Below are positions 35,496-44,540 of a stretch of 64,000 nt of DNA, one piece after another. Each line of letters starts with the position of its first letter. The stretch's first letter is position 1. The notes beneath the pieces were generated by a model that was given only the letters and a program-made list of their open reading frames with translations, searched no databases and was not told where the DNA came from. The stretch covers positions 310,001-374,000 of the forward strand of contig NC_009712.1 of NCBI RefSeq assembly GCF_000017625.1, written 5' to 3'. A program made the position numbers and the translations under genes. Source of the stretch: Methanoregula boonei 6A8 (GTDB lineage Archaea; Halobacteriota; Methanomicrobia; Methanomicrobiales; Methanospirillaceae).

Positions 35496-37382
35496 TTACT
35501 CCCCCCGATTTTCAATTTCAATGGGATTCTTCGAAATATGGGGTGCAAAATTTAAAGTTTCATGTGGTAGGCACAAACAAATAACCTGGTTATGGTTAAC
35601 ATTCAGATGTTGACCTAAAGGATCACGATGAGTACCGACATTTCCCGAGGGTGTATCGATAATGATTGGATCTATTAAGGTCATTGCTTCTGCAAAACAA
35701 TATGCTAAGATGATTCTCCCTGACATACCTCCGATCTCTGGAGAAAATTTATTATTTTCACCTAATAGGAGACCGTGATCCTTAGAAAAATTTGCTGAAA
35801 AGGATGGCCCTAATATTGAGGAAATACTCTCTGAGAGAACTGAACTAATAATTCCAATTGTTTTTTCTTTCATTGATTCCTGAGTTGTAATGATCGTGTC
35901 CTGTGTTCTCTCGATATTTTTCAGAACATTCTGATATTCTTTGAAGAATCCCAAATTACTCTCTAACTCCTGTTTTTCACCTTCGAGTCTGATTACTTCA
36001 TTGGATAAAAATTGAATGTTCGATTCAAAATCTCTTTTTCTCGAAAGCAACGCTTCGAGAGCGTTTTTAGCTGTATTTAGATGATTGACAAGTTCGTTAT
36101 CTTCATCAGAAAGAACGATGGCATTTTTTAAAGTTTCCGTTTCCTTGAATGTCTGATATTGAGCAATTAGCAATTCATATTCTTTTTCAGGGAAAAAGAT
36201 GATATTATCCACTTTAACCTTATCTGCAAGAAACGACTGAACTTCGTGGCTCGCGACTAGATTCTCTAATTCTTTCACATGATTATAACTAGCGTCGTCG
36301 TCCAGCTCGCGTCCGCAAATCTGGCAAATAGGCGGTTTATGATTCAAACAAGCGTATATAAGATCTTTCCTGTAGGGCTCCGGTAATTTCCCAACCTCCC
36401 GAACGTGATGTTTTAACTTATTGAGATATTCAGTATCAATATGTGAAAGCCAGTTCAAGGAGTTTTCGTAATAAAATTTACGCTTATCTCTCCATTTCTG
36501 TTTGATTGAATCTATCTGTCGTTCATAATCTAGTTTTTCAGAATATTTTTCTGATTGGATTTGAATTCGTTTTTTATCCAATTCAGAAATTTCATCATTT
36601 TTAAGTCTGATTGCCTCTATAATCGGGGCAAGTTCATCCCGATTTGATCTTAACAAATCCCTCGCAGCTTTGAGTTCACCTTCCTTATCCTCAATTTTTT
36701 CAATATATTCTTTAATTTTTCTATCTGGGGCTCGCGACTTCGCTTTTGTATAGATTTTTCGTTTCAACGCTTCCAGCTGTTCATTATAATGATTCAATAT
36801 TGGATGAGTTGCCCGCGTATTGATCAAGGATGTTAAAAAGTCGAGATTATCGACATCGGATGCTTTAATTAAAAGGTCGCGGGCTCTCTCTCCGTCGAAA
36901 CAGAAATAATCAACAGATTGACCGAATCGGAATTGTTCGCGTAGATATTGGTTTACTCGATCTCCAGAGATTACATCGGCACCGGAATCAATTTCCAGTG
37001 TATCAAGGACCTCGTTAATCCGGTCGCCTATGATTTTTTTATTATCGTCGATTTCGTTAAGATATTCGCCTTTGGTCACACGCGTGAATAAGTAACGATG
37101 TTTCTTATCTGAAAAAGAAATTTTGATTGTACAGGTTTGTGGGCCATGTTTCATCATATCTAATACATGTGCAGGCTCAATCCACATGTGCCGAAATTTT
37201 CCAACAGCTTCCGATTCCTTATGCTTGAAACACCAACGAATAAGTTCGATTGTCGTGGTCTTGCCGGTATTTCCATCCATTATGAATACGGTATGCTCAC
37301 CGGGAGGGTTCATTTTCAATTCGAAATTCCTTCCTCGATATCCCTTAATGTCGATGAATTCAAAAAAAACATCTTGGGCCAT
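35496..37382 (-). CDS. SMC/Rad50-like ATPase of the dnd-associated module
   Basis: A 628-residue ATPase. Variant Walker A MDGNTGKTTTIEL at about 34-46, two long coiled-coil arms (about 190-290 and 420-500) separated by a CxxC zinc-hook-like motif (PPICQICGRELDDD), atypical signature GGMSGRIILAY, and Walker B DPIIIDTPSG. It is clearly related to but distinct from DndD upstream: the Walker A lacks the usual G-x-x-G-x-G-K-T spacing seen in DndD. It overlaps the 63-aa gene by 1 bp (TAATG). It probably powers the effector module. Confidence 0.85.
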   Translation of the reverse strand: MAQDVFFEFIDIKGYRGRNFELKMNPPGEHTVFIMDGNTGKTTTIELIRWCFKHKESEAVGKFRHMWIEPAHVLDMMKHGPQTCTIKISFSDKKHRYLFTRVTKGEYLNEIDDNKKIIGDRINEVLDTLEIDSGADVISGDRVNQYLREQFRFGQSVDYFCFDGERARDLLIKASDVDNLDFLTSLINTRATHPILNHYNEQLEALKRKIYTKAKSRAPDRKIKEYIEKIEDKEGELKAARDLLRSNRDELAPIIEAIRLKNDEISELDKKRIQIQSEKYSEKLDYERQIDSIKQKWRDKRKFYYENSLNWLSHIDTEYLNKLKHHVREVGKLPEPYRKDLIYACLNHKPPICQICGRELDDDASYNHVKELENLVASHEVQSFLADKVKVDNIIFFPEKEYELLIAQYQTFKETETLKNAIVLSDEDNELVNHLNTAKNALEALLSRKRDFESNIQFLSNEVIRLEGEKQELESNLGFFKEYQNVLKNIERTQDTIITTQESMKEKTIGIISSVLSESISSILGPSFSANFSKDHGLLLGENNKFSPEIGGMSGRIILAYCFAEAMTLIDPIIIDTPSGNVGTHRDPLGQHLNVNHNQVICLCLPHETLNFAPHISKNPIEIENRGE

Positions 37383-37573
37383 TATTTTACCTCTGGCAGA
37401 ATTTCTTTAAGTTGATCGATTGTATAATTTTTGAGTTCGTCGTTAATGAGAAATTTTAGAAGCAAATCATCCTCATTTTCCCGTAACAATTTTGTAAATT
37501 CCTCGTTTAGAACTTGATTTATTCTCTCTTGAATGACAATTGGTTTATCTGAACCCGTACTAATTCCCCCCAA
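37382..37573 (-). CDS. Small conserved-context protein of the dnd-associated module
   Basis: A 63-residue acidic, helical protein (IVIQERINQVLNEEFTKLLR; LLLKFLINDELKNYTIDQLK). It starts 12 bp after the helicase gene and its stop overlaps the ATPase start, so it is clearly translated in the operon. No family recognised; likely a small bridging subunit. Confidence 0.7.
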   Translation of the reverse strand: MGGISTGSDKPIVIQERINQVLNEEFTKLLRENEDDLLLKFLINDELKNYTIDQLKEILPEVK

Positions 37574-37585
37574 TTATATTGTAAA

Positions 37586-39376
37586 TTATTTAGAAATCGA
37601 CTTTAATGTTTCGTATCTCTCTTCTTCAATAGGTAACACTTTCCCAGTGGGATTGCAAAAAACTAAATCAATTACTTCAGCAAGGCTACTCTCATTTGTT
37701 GGATCGAATCGAATTGCCCTTCCTATTTTTTGGATCCAGTCTCTTTGTGATTTGTGCGATCCATGTAAAACAACCCGGGATATCACTGGGATGTCGAATC
37801 CTTCTGACAACATGATTTCTGAAATCAAGCAAAAACCAAGATTATTTTTGAATTGTTCTAACGCATGTTGAAGATACATATCGGATTTTTTTGAATCGTA
37901 TACATATGCAGAAGATTTTGGATTCCATCCTTTAGTATTAACTAAAAATGTTCTTAATTCTTCAGCAAATTCATGTGTTGGGACAAAAATGATTGTATTA
38001 CCGCGATTGAAGGCTTCGATATGTGTTTGAATATAACTTTTTAATATTTTGTAACTCCCTTCAAGACCCCTTACATATTGTGCCCTTCTAATCGCAGCGT
38101 CAAATGAATTATCTCCTTGGAGTGTGACATTTTGAGATTCTATCCCCACAAACCGGCTTAACTCTAGATATTTTTGCATCTCTGAAAGGCTTAAGTTATA
38201 ATACAGGGGTTGATACATGATGGGCTTCAAACAGGGTGTCTTATTGAGGTTATTCCAATAACTATAGAAACTGGGTATTGAGATAGAAAAACGATTTTGT
38301 TCGCCACCATTTAATGCAATAAATCGGTCAACATTTTCCTGAATAAAAGAATCAATGGTAGCTGATAATGAGAGGAAATAACTTTGTTTAAACGGAGTAC
38401 CAGACCTCAAAATTTGAGAATAATAGCGTTCGAGATCTTCGAGGCTGCTATAAAGATTATGGCATTCATCAGAAATAGTCAATAAGTCTGGCTTGAACAT
38501 ACTGATTTTTTGTAAAATTATCGGATATTTCTCAAAAAATCTTGAATAAAGTGTTATAATCACTTTTTCAGTGGGATTTGCAAAGTACTGACCGATATTA
38601 TTCATATCCATATCTACTTCGAACGCATCAATTCCCTCATTTTTTAAAATTTGTTTCCATTGATTGATCAAAGTAATTGTAGGGACTAAGATTATCACTG
38701 TTGTTTTTCTGTTTCGGTTAAATAAATACTGAATATATCTTATTGCTATCCGAGATTTTCCACAACCCGGGGGAATATTGACAATCCCTTTTCGTCGAAG
38801 GGCAAGCCATTCAAGGATTGCCTGCTGATGAACCCACAGCCCCTCAACAAATCGTTTATCAATTTTTCGATCCGAATCAAGTATTTGAACGATTGATTCA
38901 GGAAGTGATTTTTTCTCTTTTATTTCATATAGTTGTAACTTTTCAGCTACTCCACTTCCAAGGTCTTCGATGAAGTCTAATCTTTCGCTAATATACATTG
39001 ATTCAAAATTAAGGTTGGAATTCTCGGAAAAATTGGCTGATGTTATTGCCCCCAATGTGAAATTTCCATCTTTTTTGAAACGATATACCTTTGAATGAAT
39101 ACAAAGTTCGTTTCTTGAAATGTGATTGATCACAATTTTTTCTGATTCTATTAATTTTAAAAGTTGACCCCTTTGTTCCGTTGAAATGGAAAAATTTTGG
39201 GAATTTGCATGAAAAATGATTTTTCTAATATGTGGATATTCAGAGAAGAGACGAATAGCAAGGTTTAGATTCACATTATATGATATACATTCAAGTTCAT
39301 CGGATTTGCGAGTTTTAAATCCAAGGTCTAACAAATAATTTAACAAATTAAGACCTTGTTTAAATTCAAAATCCAT
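37586..39376 (-). CDS. PLD-like plus SF2 helicase of the dnd-associated module
   Basis: A 596-residue protein. Residues about 1-160 resemble a phospholipase-D-like nuclease (IHSKVYRFKKDGNFTLGAIT, with H-x-K and following N-F-S). Residues about 190-590 form an SF2 helicase: Walker A NIPPGCGKSRIAI, motif II ISDECHN, motif III LSLSATI, and motif VI QRDWIQKIGRAIRF. The layout recalls restriction-type helicase-nucleases such as DndH or the helicase of archaeal Pbe systems. A TATA-like TATTTAAA lies about 30 bp before the ATG, so this gene can be expressed apart from dndA. Confidence 0.85.
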   Translation of the reverse strand: MDFEFKQGLNLLNYLLDLGFKTRKSDELECISYNVNLNLAIRLFSEYPHIRKIIFHANSQNFSISTEQRGQLLKLIESEKIVINHISRNELCIHSKVYRFKKDGNFTLGAITSANFSENSNLNFESMYISERLDFIEDLGSGVAEKLQLYEIKEKKSLPESIVQILDSDRKIDKRFVEGLWVHQQAILEWLALRRKGIVNIPPGCGKSRIAIRYIQYLFNRNRKTTVIILVPTITLINQWKQILKNEGIDAFEVDMDMNNIGQYFANPTEKVIITLYSRFFEKYPIILQKISMFKPDLLTISDECHNLYSSLEDLERYYSQILRSGTPFKQSYFLSLSATIDSFIQENVDRFIALNGGEQNRFSISIPSFYSYWNNLNKTPCLKPIMYQPLYYNLSLSEMQKYLELSRFVGIESQNVTLQGDNSFDAAIRRAQYVRGLEGSYKILKSYIQTHIEAFNRGNTIIFVPTHEFAEELRTFLVNTKGWNPKSSAYVYDSKKSDMYLQHALEQFKNNLGFCLISEIMLSEGFDIPVISRVVLHGSHKSQRDWIQKIGRAIRFDPTNESSLAEVIDLVFCNPTGKVLPIEEERYETLKSISK

Positions 39377-39464
39377 ATGGATGGATTATTTCCATCTGTT
39401 TAAATAGATATTGTGATCTGTTTGATCTTAAAAGGGTAGTTAACTCAAAAATCCCGTTTTTGAC
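39377..39464 (-). promoter_or_regulatory. Possible internal promoter before the effector module
   Basis: The 88-bp gap between dndA and the helicase gene contains TATTTAAA (about 39403-39410 on the minus strand) at a distance from ATG 39376 that would give a leaderless or very short-leader message. The direct repeat TTTTGAGT also occurs twice. This could uncouple effector from modification genes. Confidence 0.4.
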
Positions 39465-40637
39465 TCAAATATCAGAAATTTTTTTTATTTTATTTAAATC
39501 GTCCTTTAGTGTGATTATCGTATATTCAATAATTTCTTCTGTATTTCCTCTCCCTAACCCAAACCGCACCGCCCAGTGCGACTCCTCTTCTGTCCGCCCA
39601 ATTGCCAACAACACATGCGACGGTTCAACACTTGTTGTCGTACACGCAGACCCGGCAGAGATCGACACGTCATCCTTCAACAGATGAATCAGCGCCTTGC
39701 TCTCAATGCCGGGGAAACATACATTCAGATTGTGAGCGAGTCTTTTCGTGGGATGTCCGTTCAGCATCACAGAGGGATACGCATCTTTGAACGCATCGAA
39801 CATCTGCGTGGTCCATTTGCGGTATTGCTTCTCCTCTTTTGCCATCTCTTTCTCGGCGACTGCAAGCGCCTTTCCGAGCCCAACAATTCCCGGCACATTC
39901 AGCGTACCTGACCGGAGCCCTTTCTCCTGCCCACCGCCAAAAACAATTGGTGCCAGTTTTACTCGGGGATTGCTGCCCCGGATATACAACCCCCCGATCC
40001 CTTTGGGGCCGTAGATCTTGTGACCGGAAAATGAGAGGAGATCGATATTCATCTCTTTAACATCTATCGAAATATGCCCGACTGCCTGCGCTGCATCGGT
40101 GTGAAAGATCACGCCATGCTCGTGTGCGATCTTTCCAATCTCTTTGATGGGAGCAATCGTACCAATCTCGTTATTGGCGGTCATGATGGAGATCAGAACA
40201 GTCTTGTCCGTGATGGCATCTTCAACCTGACCCGGATCGACAAGGCCGTATTGATCGACCGGTAAGAACGTCACAGACTTCCCAGTTTTCTGGAGATGTT
40301 TGCAGGTATCGAGAACTGCCTTGTGCTCGGTAACACAGGTGATGATGTGATCACCCTTCTCGGCGTACTGCTCAGCGGTCCCAAGGATGGCGATATTATT
40401 TGCCTCGGTCGCCCCGCTTGTGAAAATGATTTCCTCGGGATGGGCGTTCAAGGGGTGGGCACATTGTTCCCGGGCTTTCTTCACGGCCTCGGCAGCAACA
40501 GCTCCATATGCATGGTCGATGCTGCCAGCATTCCCGAAGATATCGGAAAAATAGGGAAGCATTGCTTCAAGTACACGGGGATCCACCGGTGTGGTGGCGT
40601 GAGAGTCCATGTATATTGGACGGTTAATTTTTTCCAT
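39465..40637 (-). CDS. dndA: Cysteine desulfurase DndA (IscS-like)
   Basis: A 390-residue PLP enzyme that takes sulfur from cysteine and feeds the DNA phosphorothioation machinery. It starts MEKINRPIYMDSHATTPVDP; it has the PLP-lysine motif SFSGHKIYGPKG and an active-site Cys in SAGSACTTTSVEPSHVLLAIG. Full-length class V aminotransferase fold. Start ATG 40637 overlaps the end of dndE by 14 bp; the frame extends to 40745 but without similarity. Its position inside the dnd operon makes it DndA rather than a general IscS. Confidence 0.93.
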   Translation of the reverse strand: MEKINRPIYMDSHATTPVDPRVLEAMLPYFSDIFGNAGSIDHAYGAVAAEAVKKAREQCAHPLNAHPEEIIFTSGATEANNIAILGTAEQYAEKGDHIITCVTEHKAVLDTCKHLQKTGKSVTFLPVDQYGLVDPGQVEDAITDKTVLISIMTANNEIGTIAPIKEIGKIAHEHGVIFHTDAAQAVGHISIDVKEMNIDLLSFSGHKIYGPKGIGGLYIRGSNPRVKLAPIVFGGGQEKGLRSGTLNVPGIVGLGKALAVAEKEMAKEEKQYRKWTTQMFDAFKDAYPSVMLNGHPTKRLAHNLNVCFPGIESKALIHLLKDDVSISAGSACTTTSVEPSHVLLAIGRTEEESHWAVRFGLGRGNTEEIIEYTIITLKDDLNKIKKISDI

Positions 40638-41049
40638 GCGAATGCCCCTCGGATAACATACCAGATTTGATCCCCGCAGCCTGATGTACCAGAAGGATAC
40701 GGAAATCTCCGAGACTCTTGATTTGAGGGAAGATCCCGAATACACCCCTGTTCAGGTGTGCTCGGAGCTGATCGTACAGATCTTCTTCCGGGTCAAGTTT
40801 GTCGTGAATACATCGTTCTTTTACGAGCGCAATAAAGAAGGTATCCCATTCCCCTGTCAGGGAATAACGGTTGATTTCCTGCCCTCTTTCATCGTAATCT
40901 GCAGGGTTGGGAATCGAGGGATCATTAAGTGAATAGCAAATTGCTATTCGACAGATGATATTCGGTGTTAGTCCGGTTTTTCCTTTCAACTGGCTGAGCC
41001 TGAATGTGGCTTTCTCACTGATCCGGAGACGATAGAAACTGCTTCTCAT
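40624..41049 (-). CDS. dndE: DNA phosphorothioation protein DndE
   Basis: A 141-residue protein starting MRSSFYRLRISEKATFRLSQ. Helical, with LKGKTGLTPNIICRIAICYS, the region typical of DndE, which binds nicked double-stranded DNA as a tetramer. It starts within the end of dndD (4-bp ATGA overlap) and overlaps dndA. Size fits the family. Confidence 0.9.
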   Translation of the reverse strand: MRSSFYRLRISEKATFRLSQLKGKTGLTPNIICRIAICYSLNDPSIPNPADYDERGQEINRYSLTGEWDTFFIALVKERCIHDKLDPEEDLYDQLRAHLNRGVFGIFPQIKSLGDFRILLVHQAAGIKSGMLSEGHSHGKN

Positions 41050-43067
41050 GATTCCACCTCTTGCCAGAAATAGCCCGGTGAGATTGATGTATGGCGCTCT
41101 TTCTTGGAATAGTCGAGATGATATGCCCGGGCAATCTGTGGCTGAAGGATCCGGAAATATTCCTTGTCAATCTCGGTATCCGTGGAGAAGATGATCATTT
41201 GGTCGCCAGCATGTTGGAAGAAATCCATTACAAGATTTCCTCGATGTTCGCTATCGAGCCTCCCAAGTGGAGTGTCAATGATAAATGGAAGTTGTCGTCC
41301 AGAAGTAAGGGTGAGCCCCCAAAGCAAAGATACGGCAAAGATCTCTTTCTCTCCAGCGGAGAGTAGATTTTTTGGAATAGTGTTGCCGTCGGCATCATAC
41401 AAGATAATATTGTAATTCTCGTCGATCAGAATTTTCTGGACATAATCGTCTTTCCGTATCAAGCGGTTGAAGCATGACAGGATATTATCACCGAGATAAT
41501 TGATCTTCTGTTTCTGGAGTTCTTTTGCGTATTCGTTTAGAACTGTAGTGACCTGCAGGGCAAGTTCCATCTTTATCGAGCCGCCCTTTGCTCCTTGAAT
41601 TTCTTCCTCAAATTTTTTCCGTTGGCGGTTTAGCTCATTTAGTCGTAGATCAATCTGTCGAATTGATTCGTTAATCGACCTGAGTTGCTCGGAACATTGG
41701 CCAATTTTCTGATTTAATTCATTGAGCTTAGTGATATGTGGAGCTATCACCTCATCCGAAGGGGCCTTATTGATCATTTCGGCAATCTTGAGGCGCTGTG
41801 CAGTCAATTTCTCAAGTTGTTCAGATAGCTCTTTCATCTTCTTAGGAGTTGTCTTCGTTGCCTCTTCGATCCATTGCAGGAGTTGTTTGTATTCGTGTTG
41901 AGAAAGATGATGAACTAACTTCTTTTTCTTCACGCTATCATCAGTAACCAAGTGCTGATACATTAGATCGACAAGTTTCTCCCGTACTTTTTCTTTCTGG
42001 GATGAGGGAACAGACACATCCGACCAAAAGGCGGGGGATTGAATGATTTTGTTCAATTCTTCAATATTTGCATGAATTATTTCTTGCGAAAGCGCATGAG
42101 CCTGGACTTTGTCCTCCTCAATCAGAGTTTTTTTAAGGGACTCACAGTATTTTGGTGTTATCGCGAAAGGAAACAAACCTTCACATAATTCACTTATCTC
42201 ATTCTCCGTTTTTACCACAAATTGATCAAGCCGTACCTTCTCGGCTTTCATATCATCTCGTATTCGGGCGAAGCCACCGCCCTCGCTTGCAAGGAGTTGT
42301 TCTTGTTTTCCAATTTCCAATTGAACTCTCTCACTCTGGCCCTGGACCTTGGCGCGTTCCTGTTCCAAATATTCCTTTTCTTCCTCGATTTTCCCTATTT
42401 CAGAAGTAGTTTCCTTCATCTGTTTATTGATCGCACTTATATCTGAACTCCTTAGATGACGGCTTAAATAAATTCCTAAATCAGCTTTGAGATGGTCAAC
42501 GATGTCAAGGCCAAGCAATGATTTGAAAGAATCCTGAAGATAATTATTTTCGTCATTATCATCTACGATGTTCTGGATCTTCTCCCCGTCAAACAGGAAG
42601 AGTCGAGCAAACCGGGGGGGGATGAGTTCATTGAGAAGATCCTGCCATTGGTCCTTTTCGAGCTCTGAAAGTATACTTCCTTCGCATGTGATTGTCAAAT
42701 TCTCGGAAAATTTTGGCCCGAGTGACCATTCACGTCGAACACCATAGGTGTTTCGTATTCCCGAATGAGTAAATTCAAACACAATTTCAATTGCTGGAAT
42801 AAGCTCGGCTTCTAATTTTTTACTCCGTGGAACGATCTGTCGGATGTACTGCTCATATTTTGTTTTTGACATCAAACTGCCAGGGGCATGCTGACCGTAG
42901 AGACAGAGAAGAATGGATTCGAAGAGAGTAGTTTTCCCGGCACCGTTCTTCCCTCCAATTAGAATGATAGGTTTTTTTACGTCCGAAGTAAGGATCGGTG
43001 TGAAATCTAGTCTATTTTTGCCTTTGAAAATTCGGATGTTTTCGAGTGTAAGTGAGTGTAATAACAT
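41046..43067 (-). CDS. dndD: DNA phosphorothioation ATPase DndD (SMC-like)
   Basis: A 673-residue SMC/Rad50-like ATPase of the modification complex. Walker A IGGKNGAGKTTLFESILL near residue 40, long coiled coils (about 200-290 and 390-490), ABC signature NLLSAGEKEIFAVSLLWG and Walker B LPFIIDTPLGRLD. It sits 9 bp after dndC. Typical DndD size and layout. Confidence 0.94.
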   Translation of the reverse strand: MLLHSLTLENIRIFKGKNRLDFTPILTSDVKKPIILIGGKNGAGKTTLFESILLCLYGQHAPGSLMSKTKYEQYIRQIVPRSKKLEAELIPAIEIVFEFTHSGIRNTYGVRREWSLGPKFSENLTITCEGSILSELEKDQWQDLLNELIPPRFARLFLFDGEKIQNIVDDNDENNYLQDSFKSLLGLDIVDHLKADLGIYLSRHLRSSDISAINKQMKETTSEIGKIEEEKEYLEQERAKVQGQSERVQLEIGKQEQLLASEGGGFARIRDDMKAEKVRLDQFVVKTENEISELCEGLFPFAITPKYCESLKKTLIEEDKVQAHALSQEIIHANIEELNKIIQSPAFWSDVSVPSSQKEKVREKLVDLMYQHLVTDDSVKKKKLVHHLSQHEYKQLLQWIEEATKTTPKKMKELSEQLEKLTAQRLKIAEMINKAPSDEVIAPHITKLNELNQKIGQCSEQLRSINESIRQIDLRLNELNRQRKKFEEEIQGAKGGSIKMELALQVTTVLNEYAKELQKQKINYLGDNILSCFNRLIRKDDYVQKILIDENYNIILYDADGNTIPKNLLSAGEKEIFAVSLLWGLTLTSGRQLPFIIDTPLGRLDSEHRGNLVMDFFQHAGDQMIIFSTDTEIDKEYFRILQPQIARAYHLDYSKKERHTSISPGYFWQEVES

Positions 43068-43076
43068 GACAAAACC

Positions 43077-44540
43077 TCACACATATCGGAGACTTCGGCG
43101 TTTTGTATCAACTGCTTTTGGATTTATAAGAGCCTTCTTTACTTCGTCCTCTGAAATCCAATCTTCAGACAGCACCTCACCGATTCGATTATAAATCGAT
43201 GAACGGCGGGTCATTCCCTGCATCTGCCTCTCTACATCCAGTAGTTTTGTTACGAGACGGAGGGGTAATTTTTGATCATCACAGATTTTCTTTAAGAGAT
43301 CCTGTTCAGATTGGGAAAATGAGCCGAGATCATCCTTCGTCCAGTCGAGACGTTCTCCTGTGACCTCCTCGTAGATTTTTACGACCGAATCATTCCAATC
43401 GCTCTTCTGTGTCATCCAGATACGACGTATTTCTTGGAGCTCCTCCAATAGGATCAGCGAAAAGTTTGGATTGGGACCATTTTTACGCACACTCTTCTGT
43501 GCTTCAAGCAATTTTCTTAGTAATATCTTTGAGTATTCAAGGGTATAGGGACCAGGAATAACTTTTTTGGAATCACCGGCCTGCATGAATTTTACTTTTC
43601 CATTCATCCGACGGTAATCCCGGTATTCGAGTTTCTTCTCCGGGATCTGGGTTTCAGCTAACTCATTTCGGAAATCAAGAAGGGGTTCCATCCAGTCTTC
43701 CCCACTTTCAATAAGTGCTTCCATGCTCCGGTCTTTCTGCACGACTGTACAGACCCAGCATCCAAACCGACTGTTCCCACAGGAAGCTGTTTCAGTGTCA
43801 ACAACAAGAGGGCATTCCCCATCCTGAGCACTTTTGTAGAGCGCGAGAAGATCCCGGTTGTTGTTCCCCCAGGGCGATGGTTTTTGCAGCAGGTAAGTCC
43901 AGACATCGTCAACTGAAAATTCTTCGATCGGTGTGTACACATACGACTGAGGAAATCGGGAATGATGAGAGAGTTTTGATCCTTCGATTTTATACAGGTT
44001 CATCACTTGATCACGGGTTGCACTTTCCCCTTTTCGTACGCCGAGGATCATGACGACCTCGCCGTATTTTGTGACACTTTCAAGAATGAACCGGTCTGCG
44101 GTACGGATCTTCAATCGTTCCGTGCACCACCGGAACTGGGTGCTTGGCGCTGGATATCCCTTTCCGATAAGATTCACCCAGAATGAATCAATGATGCGAG
44201 GGGTGAGTTTGAATGCCTTGAATGGCATTTTCTTTTCTGCTGCCGTCTTATTGATCCGCTCCAGAGTTGTTGTAAGATAGTCCACAATTACCGGCGTTTC
44301 AACGAGGGTGTCAGAGGAAATGACAAATACCGGTTTTGTTCTTTTTTCTTCCGGTAATTCTGCAATTGCATACCAAACGAGTTGAAGAGCAGTTGTTGAA
44401 TCTTTTCCACCACTATAACCAATAACCCACGGGCGGCTGTCACTAAGGTAAACTTCTCGAATCTCGCGATAAATGTTCTGCAAACCTTTTTTATCGAATA
44501 CTGAATCGGTCGTTCCGTTAGGAGTTTTTTTGGAGGTCAT
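43077..44540 (-). CDS. dndC: DNA phosphorothioation protein DndC
   Basis: A 487-residue PAPS-reductase-like protein that activates DNA for sulfur insertion. PP-loop SGGKDS at residues 43-48, and a cysteine cluster (CGNSRFGCWVCTVV plus upstream CPLVVD) for the known 4Fe-4S site. The start overlaps the end of dndB by 4 bp. Complete. Confidence 0.95.
   Translation of the reverse strand: MTSKKTPNGTTDSVFDKKGLQNIYREIREVYLSDSRPWVIGYSGGKDSTTALQLVWYAIAELPEEKRTKPVFVISSDTLVETPVIVDYLTTTLERINKTAAEKKMPFKAFKLTPRIIDSFWVNLIGKGYPAPSTQFRWCTERLKIRTADRFILESVTKYGEVVMILGVRKGESATRDQVMNLYKIEGSKLSHHSRFPQSYVYTPIEEFSVDDVWTYLLQKPSPWGNNNRDLLALYKSAQDGECPLVVDTETASCGNSRFGCWVCTVVQKDRSMEALIESGEDWMEPLLDFRNELAETQIPEKKLEYRDYRRMNGKVKFMQAGDSKKVIPGPYTLEYSKILLRKLLEAQKSVRKNGPNPNFSLILLEELQEIRRIWMTQKSDWNDSVVKIYEEVTGERLDWTKDDLGSFSQSEQDLLKKICDDQKLPLRLVTKLLDVERQMQGMTRRSSIYNRIGEVLSEDWISEDEVKKALINPKAVDTKRRSLRYV

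Noticed and set aside
39465-40745. DndA as a general housekeeping IscS
   Set aside because: It overlaps dndE by 14 bp inside the dnd operon, which favours the dedicated desulfurase, although shared use cannot be excluded.
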